From Bacillota bacterium (GTDB lineage: Bacteria; Bacillota; Clostridia; Acetivibrionales; DSM-1351), in assembly GCA_023433945.1 (NCBI GenBank), contig JAEYTP010000074.1:1-34278 (forward strand): a stretch of 34,278 nt of DNA, read 5' to 3'. Under the pieces are notes generated by a model. That model made no database searches and had not been told where the DNA came from. It saw only the letters and a list, made by a program, of their open reading frames with translations. Position numbers and translations under genes: made by a program. Position 1 is the first letter of the stretch. Each line of letters begins with the position of its first letter. Below, one piece after another: positions 8,040 through 16,472 of this stretch.

Positions 8040-10244
8040 TTACCCTTGCAATTCATTATTTAGTATCTCTACCTGCTCAATAATACTATTTAGATCTTGT
8101 TTTGCCTTTTTAATTAGTTGGTCCTCTATCTGAGTAGAATCATATACTCCCATTACCGAAGAATATGTCTGATCTACCATAGTTACCATGTTTGAGAATT
8201 CGTCTAAAACAAAGGATGCCATATCATCAGCATTTTTACTACACTGTTGAACATTCTGAGATTCCTGGTATATTGTCTTTACACTACTCTTGATAATCTC
8301 AAAGGAATTGTACGCCTCATTTGCAATGTCAACTCCTCTTGCTGTCATAGCAACGCATTCATGTGTCTTATCAAATGCAACCTTAATGCTTGACTGGATA
8401 CCATTAATATTATCATTTATTATCTTTGCCAACTTATTTGATTCGTCAGAGAGCTTTCTTATTTCAGACGCAATAATTAGAAAACCCTTGCCATATTCAT
8501 TTGCCTTAGCTGCTTCGACAGAAGCGTTTAAGCTTAACATTCTAGTACTGTCAGCAATTTTTTTGATTGCTTCTAGCATTAAAACACTTTTTGCACTATT
8601 ATTCTGAACTACTTCCATAAGCTGACTCAAATTAAGCACTATATCTTTTATGGTCTCGATCTGGAACTGCATCTCTTTCATTTTTTCTACTTGTCCACTA
8701 GATACCTCATTTGCGTTCATAGCTAACGATGACATGACAGTAGATTTATCAGAAACTTCCGTGATATCTTTTTTAAGCTTATTTAGTGACTGTACAGACC
8801 CATGAATACTATTTTTTTCTGACTCAATACTCTGAGTATTTGCTGTCATTGACTCCTTAATATCGTTTGATATGCCAATTAAGTTTTCGGTTTTTATATT
8901 TAGTGCCTCAACAAGTCCATTAATAGAACTTCCGGTGCTGCTCACAGTCTTTAACGTTTTTTCAATTCTTAACTTGGCTCTTTCACTGGTTACCGATAAT
9001 TTCTCAATCTCATAGAAGGCATTCGAAATTCTCATTGATAGAATTACCGCTTGAGTCAGTACAAATGCAAGCAAGCCGAAAGAAATCAAATTAGTAGTAT
9101 AAATAATCTGTGAAGAATTTAATATATCATTAATTCCCGTAAATGTAAAAGTAGCTATACCAAAAAGTGATAAGCCTGCTCCTGATCTATGTCTTATTTT
9201 TGCTAATATCAACTGCCCAATTATTAAAATAAACAATATTACAGTAAATAATAAGAATATGACATTAGTTTTTGCAAATATCTTTAGAGGCAATATAATT
9301 ACTTGAAGAGTGAATGCGCCAGATACTATCAGCGTAATGGTTACCTGCAATTTATGAATCTCCTGCGGGTACACCTTTTTAAAGAACAATACAAGTGCTG
9401 CTGCAGCTAAATAAAGGCAGATAAATTCGAGCCTTCTCTCAAGCCCCCAGCTCATAATAGGAAATAACTTAGTAAAAATTCCAGTTCCGACAAGTGAACT
9501 TCTGAACCCAATAATCAGACATGCTAAACCAAAGTAAAGCATCTCTTTGTCTTTTTTTCTAAAGATGAAAAAACTAAGATAGTAAAGTGAGATAATAATG
9601 AGGGCCCCGATTGTAAATAGCTCAACTGCTATATCCTTTTCTCTACTTGCCGTTAGTGCATCAGGGTTGCCAATGCTGAGAGATTCCCATATTCCACCTT
9701 TATCAAAACTATAATTGGAAACATGGAGGATAATATTAAACTCTGCTTTGTCAGTATGAAATACAAAAACACCTGAGTTATATTCAGGTTCAGAAGATTT
9801 TTCGTCAGTGCCAACCTTACCTCCAGAAGTAATCATATTATCGTCAACATATAAAGAATATGCAGTAGAAATAGTCTTACATCTAATAGCAAAGTCCTTC
9901 TGATTTCCATTTGTTTTTACCTTTAATCGGTAAGTAGCAAATCCATCGCTACCAAGCTTCTTATCATCTATTACTTTCTCATTCCATGGTGAAGGAACAG
10001 TAATAAACTCTTTATTATAGCTGTCGGAGTTAAAGTCCTCCATGGTCAATAATTCGTTCCAATAAAACTCCCAATCACCATCTAAACTGATGGTTTTATC
10101 TCTCTTAAAATCCCATGATATTAAGTCAAGTGAGCCATTTATAGCAGTAGGTTTTTCTACAGCCGCTACTGCAGGTGTTATCATAATTATGCAAAACAAG
10201 GAGACAATAATCAGGGAAAGTAGACACTTAGTAATATTTCTCAT
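8040..10244 (-). CDS. 7TMR-DISM receptor fused to a chemoreceptor-type signalling domain
   Basis: About 734 residues. A signal peptide (to ~31, ending AVAA) leads into an extracellular beta-rich domain (~35-205) with GDWEFYWNEL and GFATYRLKVKT, typical of the 7TMR-DISM extracellular domain that resembles carbohydrate-binding folds. Seven hydrophobic segments follow (~208-408), then a long helical region. Its hairpin tip IADSTRMLSLNASVEAAKAN...GFLIIASEIRKLSDES (~566-605) matches methyl-accepting chemotaxis proteins. No HAMP domain is seen between membrane and coiled coil. It probably senses an external ligand, perhaps a sugar or envelope component, and signals through CheW/CheA or another partner. 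The start at 10244 has AGGAG with 8-nt spacing. It follows the MFS gene by 86 nt on the same strand. Confidence 0.85.
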   Translation of the reverse strand: MRNITKCLLSLIIVSLFCIIMITPAVAAVEKPTAINGSLDLISWDFKRDKTISLDGDWEFYWNELLTMEDFNSDSYNKEFITVPSPWNEKVIDDKKLGSDGFATYRLKVKTNGNQKDFAIRCKTISTAYSLYVDDNMITSGGKVGTDEKSSEPEYNSGVFVFHTDKAEFNIILHVSNYSFDKGGIWESLSIGNPDALTASREKDIAVELFTIGALIIISLYYLSFFIFRKKDKEMLYFGLACLIIGFRSSLVGTGIFTKLFPIMSWGLERRLEFICLYLAAAALVLFFKKVYPQEIHKLQVTITLIVSGAFTLQVIILPLKIFAKTNVIFLLFTVILFILIIGQLILAKIRHRSGAGLSLFGIATFTFTGINDILNSSQIIYTTNLISFGLLAFVLTQAVILSMRISNAFYEIEKLSVTSERAKLRIEKTLKTVSSTGSSINGLVEALNIKTENLIGISNDIKESMTANTQSIESEKNSIHGSVQSLNKLKKDITEVSDKSTVMSSLAMNANEVSSGQVEKMKEMQFQIETIKDIVLNLSQLMEVVQNNSAKSVLMLEAIKKIADSTRMLSLNASVEAAKANEYGKGFLIIASEIRKLSDESNKLAKIINDNINGIQSSIKVAFDKTHECVAMTARGVDIANEAYNSFEIIKSSVKTIYQESQNVQQCSKNADDMASFVLDEFSNMVTMVDQTYSSVMGVYDSTQIEDQLIKKAKQDLNSIIEQVEILNNELQG

Positions 10245-10330
10245 ATATCTCACTCCTGGTATTAATATTATATATCAAAGTCATTCCCAGTTATCGAATA
10301 AATACAGAAACAAAGGATAACTCTGCTTTC

Positions 10331-11539
10331 TTATACCTGCTCACTTATTGCATTTTGCTTGTGCTTGTTTAGCTTGCTGAATACCAGAATTATTGCTGCA
10401 GTGAATATGTAAACTGTGGCAATTGGGAAGTAAACCTTATATCCAACCGCATCTAGTAAGTTACCCATAATGTTATTAGCTAAGAATTGCGCAATAGAAA
10501 CAAAGAAGTTAAATATTCCCATAAACTCTCCAAGTCTTTCCTGTGGGACTATTTCAGCTAATATTGCATAGGATGTAACCTGAATAGTAACAAATCCAAT
10601 ACCAAGAATGGACATTACGATATACAATGCAATTGTGCCTGAAGTGAAGTTTGCCGCTAAAAGGGCAATACCATATATAATTATACCGCCTGTCATAATT
10701 GTTTTCTTTGATATTTTATCAGATATCATTCCCATAGGCAATGCAAAAATTGCGCCTACTACAGTAAGCATTAATAAAGATGTACTAGCAGTATTTTCAC
10801 TAACATGAAGTCCTTCCACACAGTATTTAACAAAGAAGGGCGTCAAACTGCCGTGCCCTAGGTATACAAAGAATATTACTGCAAAAAACTTGAGAGCTGA
10901 AGGGAATTTGATAAAATCAAAAGCAATCTTAGTAGGTTTTCTTTCGATTACCTCTTTTCTTTCCTTTACAAAAAATACTGTGACTAATACTGTAATAATA
11001 CCTAAAAGGCCTGCTACAAAAAAGGCAAGGCTATGATTTGTATTAAGTCCTGATTTTAAATTCCATAAAATAGGTCCAGTGATAAAAATAAATGCTCCTC
11101 CAAGTACACTTATTACTCTGGCAAATCCATTTGCGGTACCTAATTGGTTTTCGTCAACAACTTCAGGTATCATTGAATAATAGGGGCCTTGGTAAAAGTT
11201 TAAGCTAAAATAGAAAATGAAGGCAATTACAAATAAACTGGAATAGCTTGGTGCAAAAGGCATAGCAAACATCGCAATCGTTGTTACAATTGCACCCATA
11301 ATCATAAATGGCTTCCTTTTGCCCATCTTAAAGTTACTTCTGTCGCTTATAAGACCTGCTAAGTACTGCACAAATATACCGGTAAAAGCACCCATTGAGA
11401 TAAGTAGTCCTGCCTTTGCATTACTTACGTTGTATGTAGCAACTAACATTGGAATAAGTGTCATGTTCATAGCCCACAATAGCCCAACACCTAAATTAGG
11501 TAAACCAATTAGATACATCATACTTTTGTTTTTATTCAT
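10331..11539 (-). CDS. MFS transporter, SLC45/sugar-type
   Basis: A 402-residue, 12-helix major facilitator protein. After helix 2 it has GLISDRSNFKMGKRKPF (62-78), close to the signature of the sucrose-transporter/SLC45 and glycoside-type MFS branches. A matching loop GMISDKISKKTIM is found in the second half. The substrate is probably a sugar or glycoside, by family resemblance only. Its ATG overlaps the stop of the hydrolase gene (ATGA, 11536-11539), so the two are translationally coupled. The start is supported by AAGGGGG about 8 nt upstream. Confidence 0.85.
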   Translation of the reverse strand: MNKNKSMMYLIGLPNLGVGLLWAMNMTLIPMLVATYNVSNAKAGLLISMGAFTGIFVQYLAGLISDRSNFKMGKRKPFMIMGAIVTTIAMFAMPFAPSYSSLFVIAFIFYFSLNFYQGPYYSMIPEVVDENQLGTANGFARVISVLGGAFIFITGPILWNLKSGLNTNHSLAFFVAGLLGIITVLVTVFFVKERKEVIERKPTKIAFDFIKFPSALKFFAVIFFVYLGHGSLTPFFVKYCVEGLHVSENTASTSLLMLTVVGAIFALPMGMISDKISKKTIMTGGIIIYGIALLAANFTSGTIALYIVMSILGIGFVTIQVTSYAILAEIVPQERLGEFMGIFNFFVSIAQFLANNIMGNLLDAVGYKVYFPIATVYIFTAAIILVFSKLNKHKQNAISEQV

Positions 11540-12465
11540 AGTGTTTTCCCCCTTAGTGATAGGGTATTCTCTACCCAATATAAGACATCCTCAAAAACGA
11601 TTTGCCTATTCCTCTCATTTAAAATTTCATGCCGCATATCTTTATAGAGTTTTAATTTGACATTCTTGATACCCATTTTTATATAAATATCGTGGAGCTG
11701 AACAACTCTCTTTCCGTATTTTCCCACAGGGTCTTCTTCACCTGATATTATAAAAATTGGCAGTGTGTTGTCTATTTTGGATAACTTGTTTTTGTTATAC
11801 ATACCTATAAGTGCATTAGACAAATAATAATAGAAGGATGCAGTACATACAAACCCACAATGCTTATCCCTTATATACTTATTAACCTCCTCATCATCAC
11901 TGCTGAGCCAGGCTAGTAAGCTTTTAGCATTAGGGATGCGTTTATTAAACCATAAAAAACCTAATTTATGTAGCAAATTACTCTTTGCTTCCTCTCCTAT
12001 AAGTTTCATTTGAATATATGCTATCAACTTTGATAATCTAAATTCAAACCCTACTTGAGCAGCACTGCCACAAAGTATTACGCCTTCAATATTGGGTAAC
12101 CTAGTTATATAGTCTTGAGCAACAAAAGAACCAAAGCTATGTGCAAATATAAAAAGAGGGATTTCGGGGTACTTATCCTTTATGTACATGCTAATCTCTA
12201 TTTCATCCATCACAACTCTGTTGAAACCATCTTTCCCAAGGTAACCAAGTTCCTTTTCTGAAGCAGAAGTCTTGCCATGCCCTCTGTGATCATTTGCATA
12301 TACAACAATGCCATTACTATTCAAAAAATTAGCGAACTCCTCATACCTGCCTGCATGTTCAGCCATTCCGTGAAAAATCTGAACTACTGCCTTTGGGGTT
12401 TTTGTTTTATCCCAGCAGTATACATTTACCTTTTTACCGTCACTAGCTTTAAAAATTGTATTCAT
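11536..12465 (-). CDS. Alpha/beta hydrolase, monoacylglycerol lipase-like
   Basis: A 309-residue serine hydrolase of the Hydrolase_4 (monoglyceride lipase/lysophospholipase) group. The oxyanion segment FHGMAEHAGRYEEFANFL (31-48), DHRGHGKT, and the nucleophile Ser110 in AHSFGS are present, with Asp245 in GEEDPVGKYG and His279 in DMRHE completing the triad. There is no signal peptide, so it is cytoplasmic. Members cleave monoacylglycerols, lysophospholipids or other esters; the actual substrate is not visible. It lies 14 nt after the glycosyltransferase-like gene and overlaps the MFS gene by 4 nt, so the three form one operon. Confidence 0.85.
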   Translation of the reverse strand: MNTIFKASDGKKVNVYCWDKTKTPKAVVQIFHGMAEHAGRYEEFANFLNSNGIVVYANDHRGHGKTSASEKELGYLGKDGFNRVVMDEIEISMYIKDKYPEIPLFIFAHSFGSFVAQDYITRLPNIEGVILCGSAAQVGFEFRLSKLIAYIQMKLIGEEAKSNLLHKLGFLWFNKRIPNAKSLLAWLSSDDEEVNKYIRDKHCGFVCTASFYYYLSNALIGMYNKNKLSKIDNTLPIFIISGEEDPVGKYGKRVVQLHDIYIKMGIKNVKLKLYKDMRHEILNERNRQIVFEDVLYWVENTLSLRGKTL

Positions 12466-12479
12466 TTAATGCCCCCCTA

Positions 12480-13946
12480 TTAGATAATTGGGGCAGGTCT
12501 GCTTGCTGTTGCAAGCTTCACTGCCTTATATGCCCCGTCGTATATACCAATTTGCTTGCCTTTTATAATATTGTCACAAAGCATCGATAAAAATGATTTA
12601 TCTGATATCATCAAATACAACATTTGAATGCTTCTTTCTATTGAGTCACATTCTATTGTTCCATCCCCTACTTCAGCTGCCCTGATTGCTCCCCAAGCCT
12701 CATGCCCACCTACCCTCTTAATCATTAGTTTTGGGACAGGATAAAATGCCAATTCACTTGGTTTTGTTATTAATATATCTGTTGATCTCATTAGCAGGTT
12801 TGTTGCATAAACTGCTGCGAAAATATCATTATTATAAAATGCATGAATTCCATGTATTTCTTGCTCCAAAGCCTTTTTTGCTATCTGCTTTGTAGAATTC
12901 CAATCATCAAAGTACTTGCAGCTCTCACTCTCAAGCTCTGGAATATCTCTTTCAAGACCTTCCCAAACATTTTTGTGATCACCAACATTAATAAACAAGG
13001 CTAATTTTTTACTTCTAACTAAAGGAATTAATTCTCTAATAAGCTTTATAAAAAAATCCTTTTGTGCTCCAGCTCCTCCAACCGTCAAAAGAACTCTCAA
13101 GGCTTTGTTATTCTGTATTCTATCCATTCTTCTTTCACAATCAACTTCGATGTTTGAAACGAGTTCATGGTCAATATAGTGCCCGACATATTCCAAAGAG
13201 CCTTCCGGCATTGGTTTTAGTATCTTATCGCCGTCCATTTTCTTTAGTGTCTTATAACCCATAAAAGCTGAGGGTGTTTGAACAGTATGTATAGAACCTT
13301 CTGCAAGATGGAGAGCCATGGGCCAGTTATCCGGAATCACATTTACTACCCGGGTAAGCCCTGCATGAACAGCAGCCTGAGCAGGCCACACATGAGTTGC
13401 AATAAAAGGTATTTCTTTAGGTAATTGACCATATACAGGGGTCATAAGCTCCGCTACTTTTTGATCTACGGCATTATAGCTTAGCTTTTTAAACCCTTCT
13501 GAATTAAGGGGCTCCCAATAAAACTTATTGAAAAGAGAAGATTTCTGTGACAGTCTTGACCCCATAGAGTATAAAGAATTGAGTTTATCAATAACCTTGC
13601 CTCCTGTTGTCTGAGAGTATGAGTTAAGATCAAACCAGTAGGGTATATATCCCATGGAGTGTGCTGCTGATGCAATTGCCATTGAAATTCTATAGTGACC
13701 AAAACCCATTCTTATGTTACCAACTATTAATGATTTTTCAGGATGCAGTGTACCGCCCTCTGCTCCTATTTCGATATTTTGTACACCTATAAACTCATCC
13801 AGAACTTCGTTCTTACTGGTACATAATGGATATACCGTTTTGCTGTCATCTCCATATTTTTTAGTATACTTTTTTTGGGATTTAATTGCTTTTTTACAAA
13901 CCTTGTTGGGAATAATATTGCCAAAAATTACACTTGTTCTATCCAT
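12480..13946 (-). CDS. GT-B fold glycosyltransferase-like protein, related to MurG/MGDG synthase
   Basis: About 488 residues. The layout suggests a GT-B enzyme. A first Rossmann half contains VGNIRMGFGHYRISMAIASA (~76-95), like the GxGH loop of MGDG synthases. THVWPAQAAVHAGLTRVVNV sits in mid-protein. A second half opens with LLTVGGAGAQ (~285-294) and ends with DILITKPSELAFYPVPKLMI (~389-408), which matches the donor-binding 'TKPGG...E..GLP' region of GT28 enzymes. The usual GG of that last motif is replaced by SE. It could therefore be a lipid or peptidoglycan glycosyltransferase with altered donor use, or a non-catalytic relative. The start at 13946 has GGAGG 6 nt upstream. It heads the operon with the hydrolase and MFS genes. 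Confidence 0.6.
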   Translation of the reverse strand: MDRTSVIFGNIIPNKVCKKAIKSQKKYTKKYGDDSKTVYPLCTSKNEVLDEFIGVQNIEIGAEGGTLHPEKSLIVGNIRMGFGHYRISMAIASAAHSMGYIPYWFDLNSYSQTTGGKVIDKLNSLYSMGSRLSQKSSLFNKFYWEPLNSEGFKKLSYNAVDQKVAELMTPVYGQLPKEIPFIATHVWPAQAAVHAGLTRVVNVIPDNWPMALHLAEGSIHTVQTPSAFMGYKTLKKMDGDKILKPMPEGSLEYVGHYIDHELVSNIEVDCERRMDRIQNNKALRVLLTVGGAGAQKDFFIKLIRELIPLVRSKKLALFINVGDHKNVWEGLERDIPELESESCKYFDDWNSTKQIAKKALEQEIHGIHAFYNNDIFAAVYATNLLMRSTDILITKPSELAFYPVPKLMIKRVGGHEAWGAIRAAEVGDGTIECDSIERSIQMLYLMISDKSFLSMLCDNIIKGKQIGIYDGAYKAVKLATASRPAPII

Positions 13947-14048
13947 CTCTCTCCTCCTACCCAAAACATTTAAGAAATACAAATTTTATTTAAAAAACCA
14001 TTTTCAGCACTATCAGCAAATTGAGTAAAAATAATACATATATAAAGA

Positions 14049-14120
14049 AATAAAAAGGATGCACCCGCAACGTCAATACATGTCATATAATATTATCCAT
14101 GAAGACTACTTTTCGCATCC
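14049..14120 (-). promoter_or_regulatory. Structured element or attenuator in the 13947-14252 spacer
   Basis: On the minus strand GGATGC (14115-14120) can pair with GCATCC (14057-14062), closing about 52 nt that contain further short pairings (GTC/GAC, CATG/CATG), and the closing stem is followed by TTTTTATTT. It lies between the PocR-AraC gene and the glycosyltransferase operon. It may terminate the first unit or attenuate the second. TTGACG inside the loop could also be a -35 box, but its -10 partner is poor. The rest of this 306-nt spacer is AT-rich with nothing else recognisable. Confidence 0.35.
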
Positions 14121-14252
14121 TTGATTATGCTTAAATTATAAAATAAGATTTATAAAGTACACTCGCAATTTCTCGCATAATTAGTGTAAAATCTAATAGT
14201 TTTTAGTTAAATTTGTAGTAAAATTTTATTCAGTTTTAATAAAATTCAGCAC

Positions 14253-15215
14253 TTAAAATTTTCTATACTTATTAAAGTCATTTCTATAAACAGCAGGAGT
14301 AACCCCTTCCAAGCGCTTAAAAACCTTAATAAAGTAACCACATTCCTCAAAGCCTAAATCCATTGAAATATTTGTTATTGAATCATTAGAGGTTTCTAGG
14401 AGCTCCTTTGCCTTTCTTATTCTTATCTTGTTAATATAATTTGCAAAATTCTCTCCTATATCTCTTTTAAACAGCTTGCTGAAGTAGCTTGAACTTATAT
14501 TACATATAGCAGCCATTCCATCCAATGTAATTTGTCTTGAGTAGTTGTTTTCAATATACTCCAAAGCTGGCCTAAGTAGTATATTATCCTTAGACCCTCC
14601 ATTGCTTTCAAGAGTAAAAGAATTATTGCGTATGTATTCATTCTGAAGAACTATTTCCTGTTTTTCATTTAGATTTATTTTTAGGATTGCTTCTTCTACA
14701 ATATAATTACTAAGGTTATAGATCATGCCCGCAATTGCTTTGATTTTATCCAGTTTCATTACAGGTAGTTTATTATAAAGTCCTTGAAGCTGTGTTTTAT
14801 TAAACGAAGCAATAACAGCACTTTTTTCACCTACAATTTGCTCAAGCAAATCTTTGTCATTATCAGTATCTAATAATACTTGTCCAGCCATAACTGCTCC
14901 GAGGTATTGACCATTTACAATTATAGGAACAGCAAAATCAACAATCCCCATATGGCATAAATAAATATATGGTTGCCCTAGTCTTGCTGCCTCTAGTCCA
15001 CCTCTTGAATCACACTTCTGGCAAACTGATGAGAATTCTGGATGAGACCTGATTTTTTTGCATAGCTCACTGCATCTACAATGCTTGGTAACAGGAATAC
15101 CTCTAAAATCGACCGTCAGCATTGCCATATCTGTTGCAGCTGAAATGGAGTCCTGAATGTTTTCAAAATTATTAGTGTTAATAATGAAATCTAAATGCAA
15201 TGGATTTTGTTTCAC
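14253..15215 (-). CDS. AraC-family transcription regulator with PocR sensor domain
   Basis: A 320-residue regulator. Residues ~7-180 form a PocR-type ligand-binding domain, with conserved cysteines at 46, 48, 52, 65, 68 and 87 (HCRCSELCKK, VCQKCDSRGG, YLCHMGIVDFAVPI). Residues ~213-316 form the AraC double helix-turn-helix, including ITLDGMAAICNISSSYFSKL and ITNISMDLGFEECGYFIKVF. PocR domains are thought to bind small hydrocarbon or sugar-like ligands. The GTG start lies 4 nt after the LacI-gene stop, with AGGTGAG just upstream, so it is cotranscribed and probably coupled. The divergent ABC-GH2 operon is its likely target. Confidence 0.88.
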   Translation of the reverse strand: MKQNPLHLDFIINTNNFENIQDSISAATDMAMLTVDFRGIPVTKHCRCSELCKKIRSHPEFSSVCQKCDSRGGLEAARLGQPYIYLCHMGIVDFAVPIIVNGQYLGAVMAGQVLLDTDNDKDLLEQIVGEKSAVIASFNKTQLQGLYNKLPVMKLDKIKAIAGMIYNLSNYIVEEAILKINLNEKQEIVLQNEYIRNNSFTLESNGGSKDNILLRPALEYIENNYSRQITLDGMAAICNISSSYFSKLFKRDIGENFANYINKIRIRKAKELLETSNDSITNISMDLGFEECGYFIKVFKRLEGVTPAVYRNDFNKYRKF

Positions 15216-15219
15216 ATTC

Positions 15220-16236
15220 TCACCTGCCTATTTTTTTACAGCTTTCTCTTACCACAAGTTCAGTTGGTACTAGTATCTTTTTGGGGTAACCTGCATCATT
15301 GCATATCTTTTCTCTCAATAACTGCACCGCTGTTTCCGCCATAAAACCTATAGGGATTTTTACAGATGTTAAAGGTGGACTTAAGTACTTTGACGTAGCG
15401 AGATCATTATATCCAATGATGCTGATATCTCCAGGAACGGAAAAGTTCGCTTCTGAAATAGCTCTCAAAGCACCTGTAGCCATTGTATCGTTTGCAATAA
15501 AAAATGCTGTCGGATAGTCTCCCGAATTTATAGCCTTCTTCATCAAGTTATAGCCTTCACTAGAGGATCTGACTCCCCCTATAAAGTCATACTTTGCATT
15601 ATAAATATTATGCTTAGTCAATATTTCGTTAAAAAGCTTTTTCTTGTAATCAACTATTACTTCTTTATAATTTCCAGTGCCCACTGCACCTATATACCCT
15701 ATCTTTTCGTGTCCAAGATCTATTAGATACTCTAGAGCTTCAGTTATCCCCATTCTATGATTTGGTGAAACAGAGGGGTATTTTTTTTCATATGGCGAAG
15801 AATCAACAAAAACAATATTTTCTGTAACTTCTGAGAGGGTTTTTATTTCTATGTCTGAAAATCTTCCTATTGCAATAACCCCATCTAACTGTGAATCTAC
15901 AAATAAATAGTTGCCACTAGCATCCTTTCTGATTTTAATTATATTTATATTTTCAGATGAACAAGAACGCTCTACAGTAGTCATCAAATATAAATAATAT
16001 GGATCATCAAGCATTTCGTCCTCACCGTACCAGTCTAAAATCCCAAATACAAGTTCATCTTTTTTTTCAGAGATTTTTCTTTCTCTTACTGTAATATATT
16101 CTAGATCTTCGGCAATTTTCAAAATTCTCATTCTTGTATCTTGCGATACCGACATGGATGTGTCACCATTTAACACCCTTGAAACAGTAGCAACGGATAC
16201 GGATGCTTTTTTTGCTATCTCCATTAAAGTGGCCAT
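15220..16236 (-). CDS. LacI-family repressor, EbgR-like
   Basis: A 338-residue LacI/GalR repressor. The N-terminal helix-turn-helix MATLMEIAKKASVSVATVSR and hinge are followed by a periplasmic-binding-protein-like sensor. DDPYYLYLMTTVERSC, the GGVRSSSEGYNLMKKAI segment and IANDTMATGALRAISEANFS strongly recall E. coli EbgR, the repressor of evolved beta-galactosidase. Its neighbours (sugar ABC transporter and GH2) fit a galactoside inducer. The ATG has AGGAGG 9 nt upstream. It is divergent from the ABC operon; the shared spacer holds a 30-bp palindrome, so autoregulation is likely. Confidence 0.9.
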   Translation of the reverse strand: MATLMEIAKKASVSVATVSRVLNGDTSMSVSQDTRMRILKIAEDLEYITVRERKISEKKDELVFGILDWYGEDEMLDDPYYLYLMTTVERSCSSENINIIKIRKDASGNYLFVDSQLDGVIAIGRFSDIEIKTLSEVTENIVFVDSSPYEKKYPSVSPNHRMGITEALEYLIDLGHEKIGYIGAVGTGNYKEVIVDYKKKLFNEILTKHNIYNAKYDFIGGVRSSSEGYNLMKKAINSGDYPTAFFIANDTMATGALRAISEANFSVPGDISIIGYNDLATSKYLSPPLTSVKIPIGFMAETAVQLLREKICNDAGYPKKILVPTELVVRESCKKIGR

Positions 16237-16363
16237 AATTGTAATCCTCCTGCTTTATGTAAAATAAGTAGCACAATATTATTTTACCATATTTTTAATC
16301 CTTAATAGTACTAAATTCAATTCTATTAATATTATCTTACTTGTACGCTAAAAAAACAACAGA

Positions 16364-16393
16364 AATAATTTACTAAAATTTTAGTAAATTATT
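16364..16393. promoter_or_regulatory. 30-bp perfect palindromic operator in the divergent region
   Basis: The 15-mer at 16364-16378 (AATAATTTACTAAAA) is followed directly by its exact reverse complement (16379-16393). Each half contains the motif TTTACTAAAA. It ends one base before the -35 box of the ABC operon. It is the obvious binding site for the EbgR-like repressor, perhaps for two dimers. Confidence 0.75.
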
Positions 16394-16394
16394 G

Positions 16395-16423
16395 TTGACA
16401 TGTTTTAATTATTTTACTAAAAT
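16395..16423 (+). promoter_or_regulatory. Promoter of the sugar ABC/GH2 operon with overlapping operator
   Basis: A perfect TTGACA (16395-16400) and a TAAAAT -10 box (16418-16423) are 17 nt apart. A second operator-like motif, TTTTACTAAAA (16412-16422), covers the -10 box, and the 30-bp palindrome abuts the -35 box. Repressor bound at both would block RNA polymerase. Confidence 0.8.
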
Positions 16424-16472
16424 TATATCAAGGTTAATGAAAAATTTACCAAAAATTAAGGAGGAATTAGAA

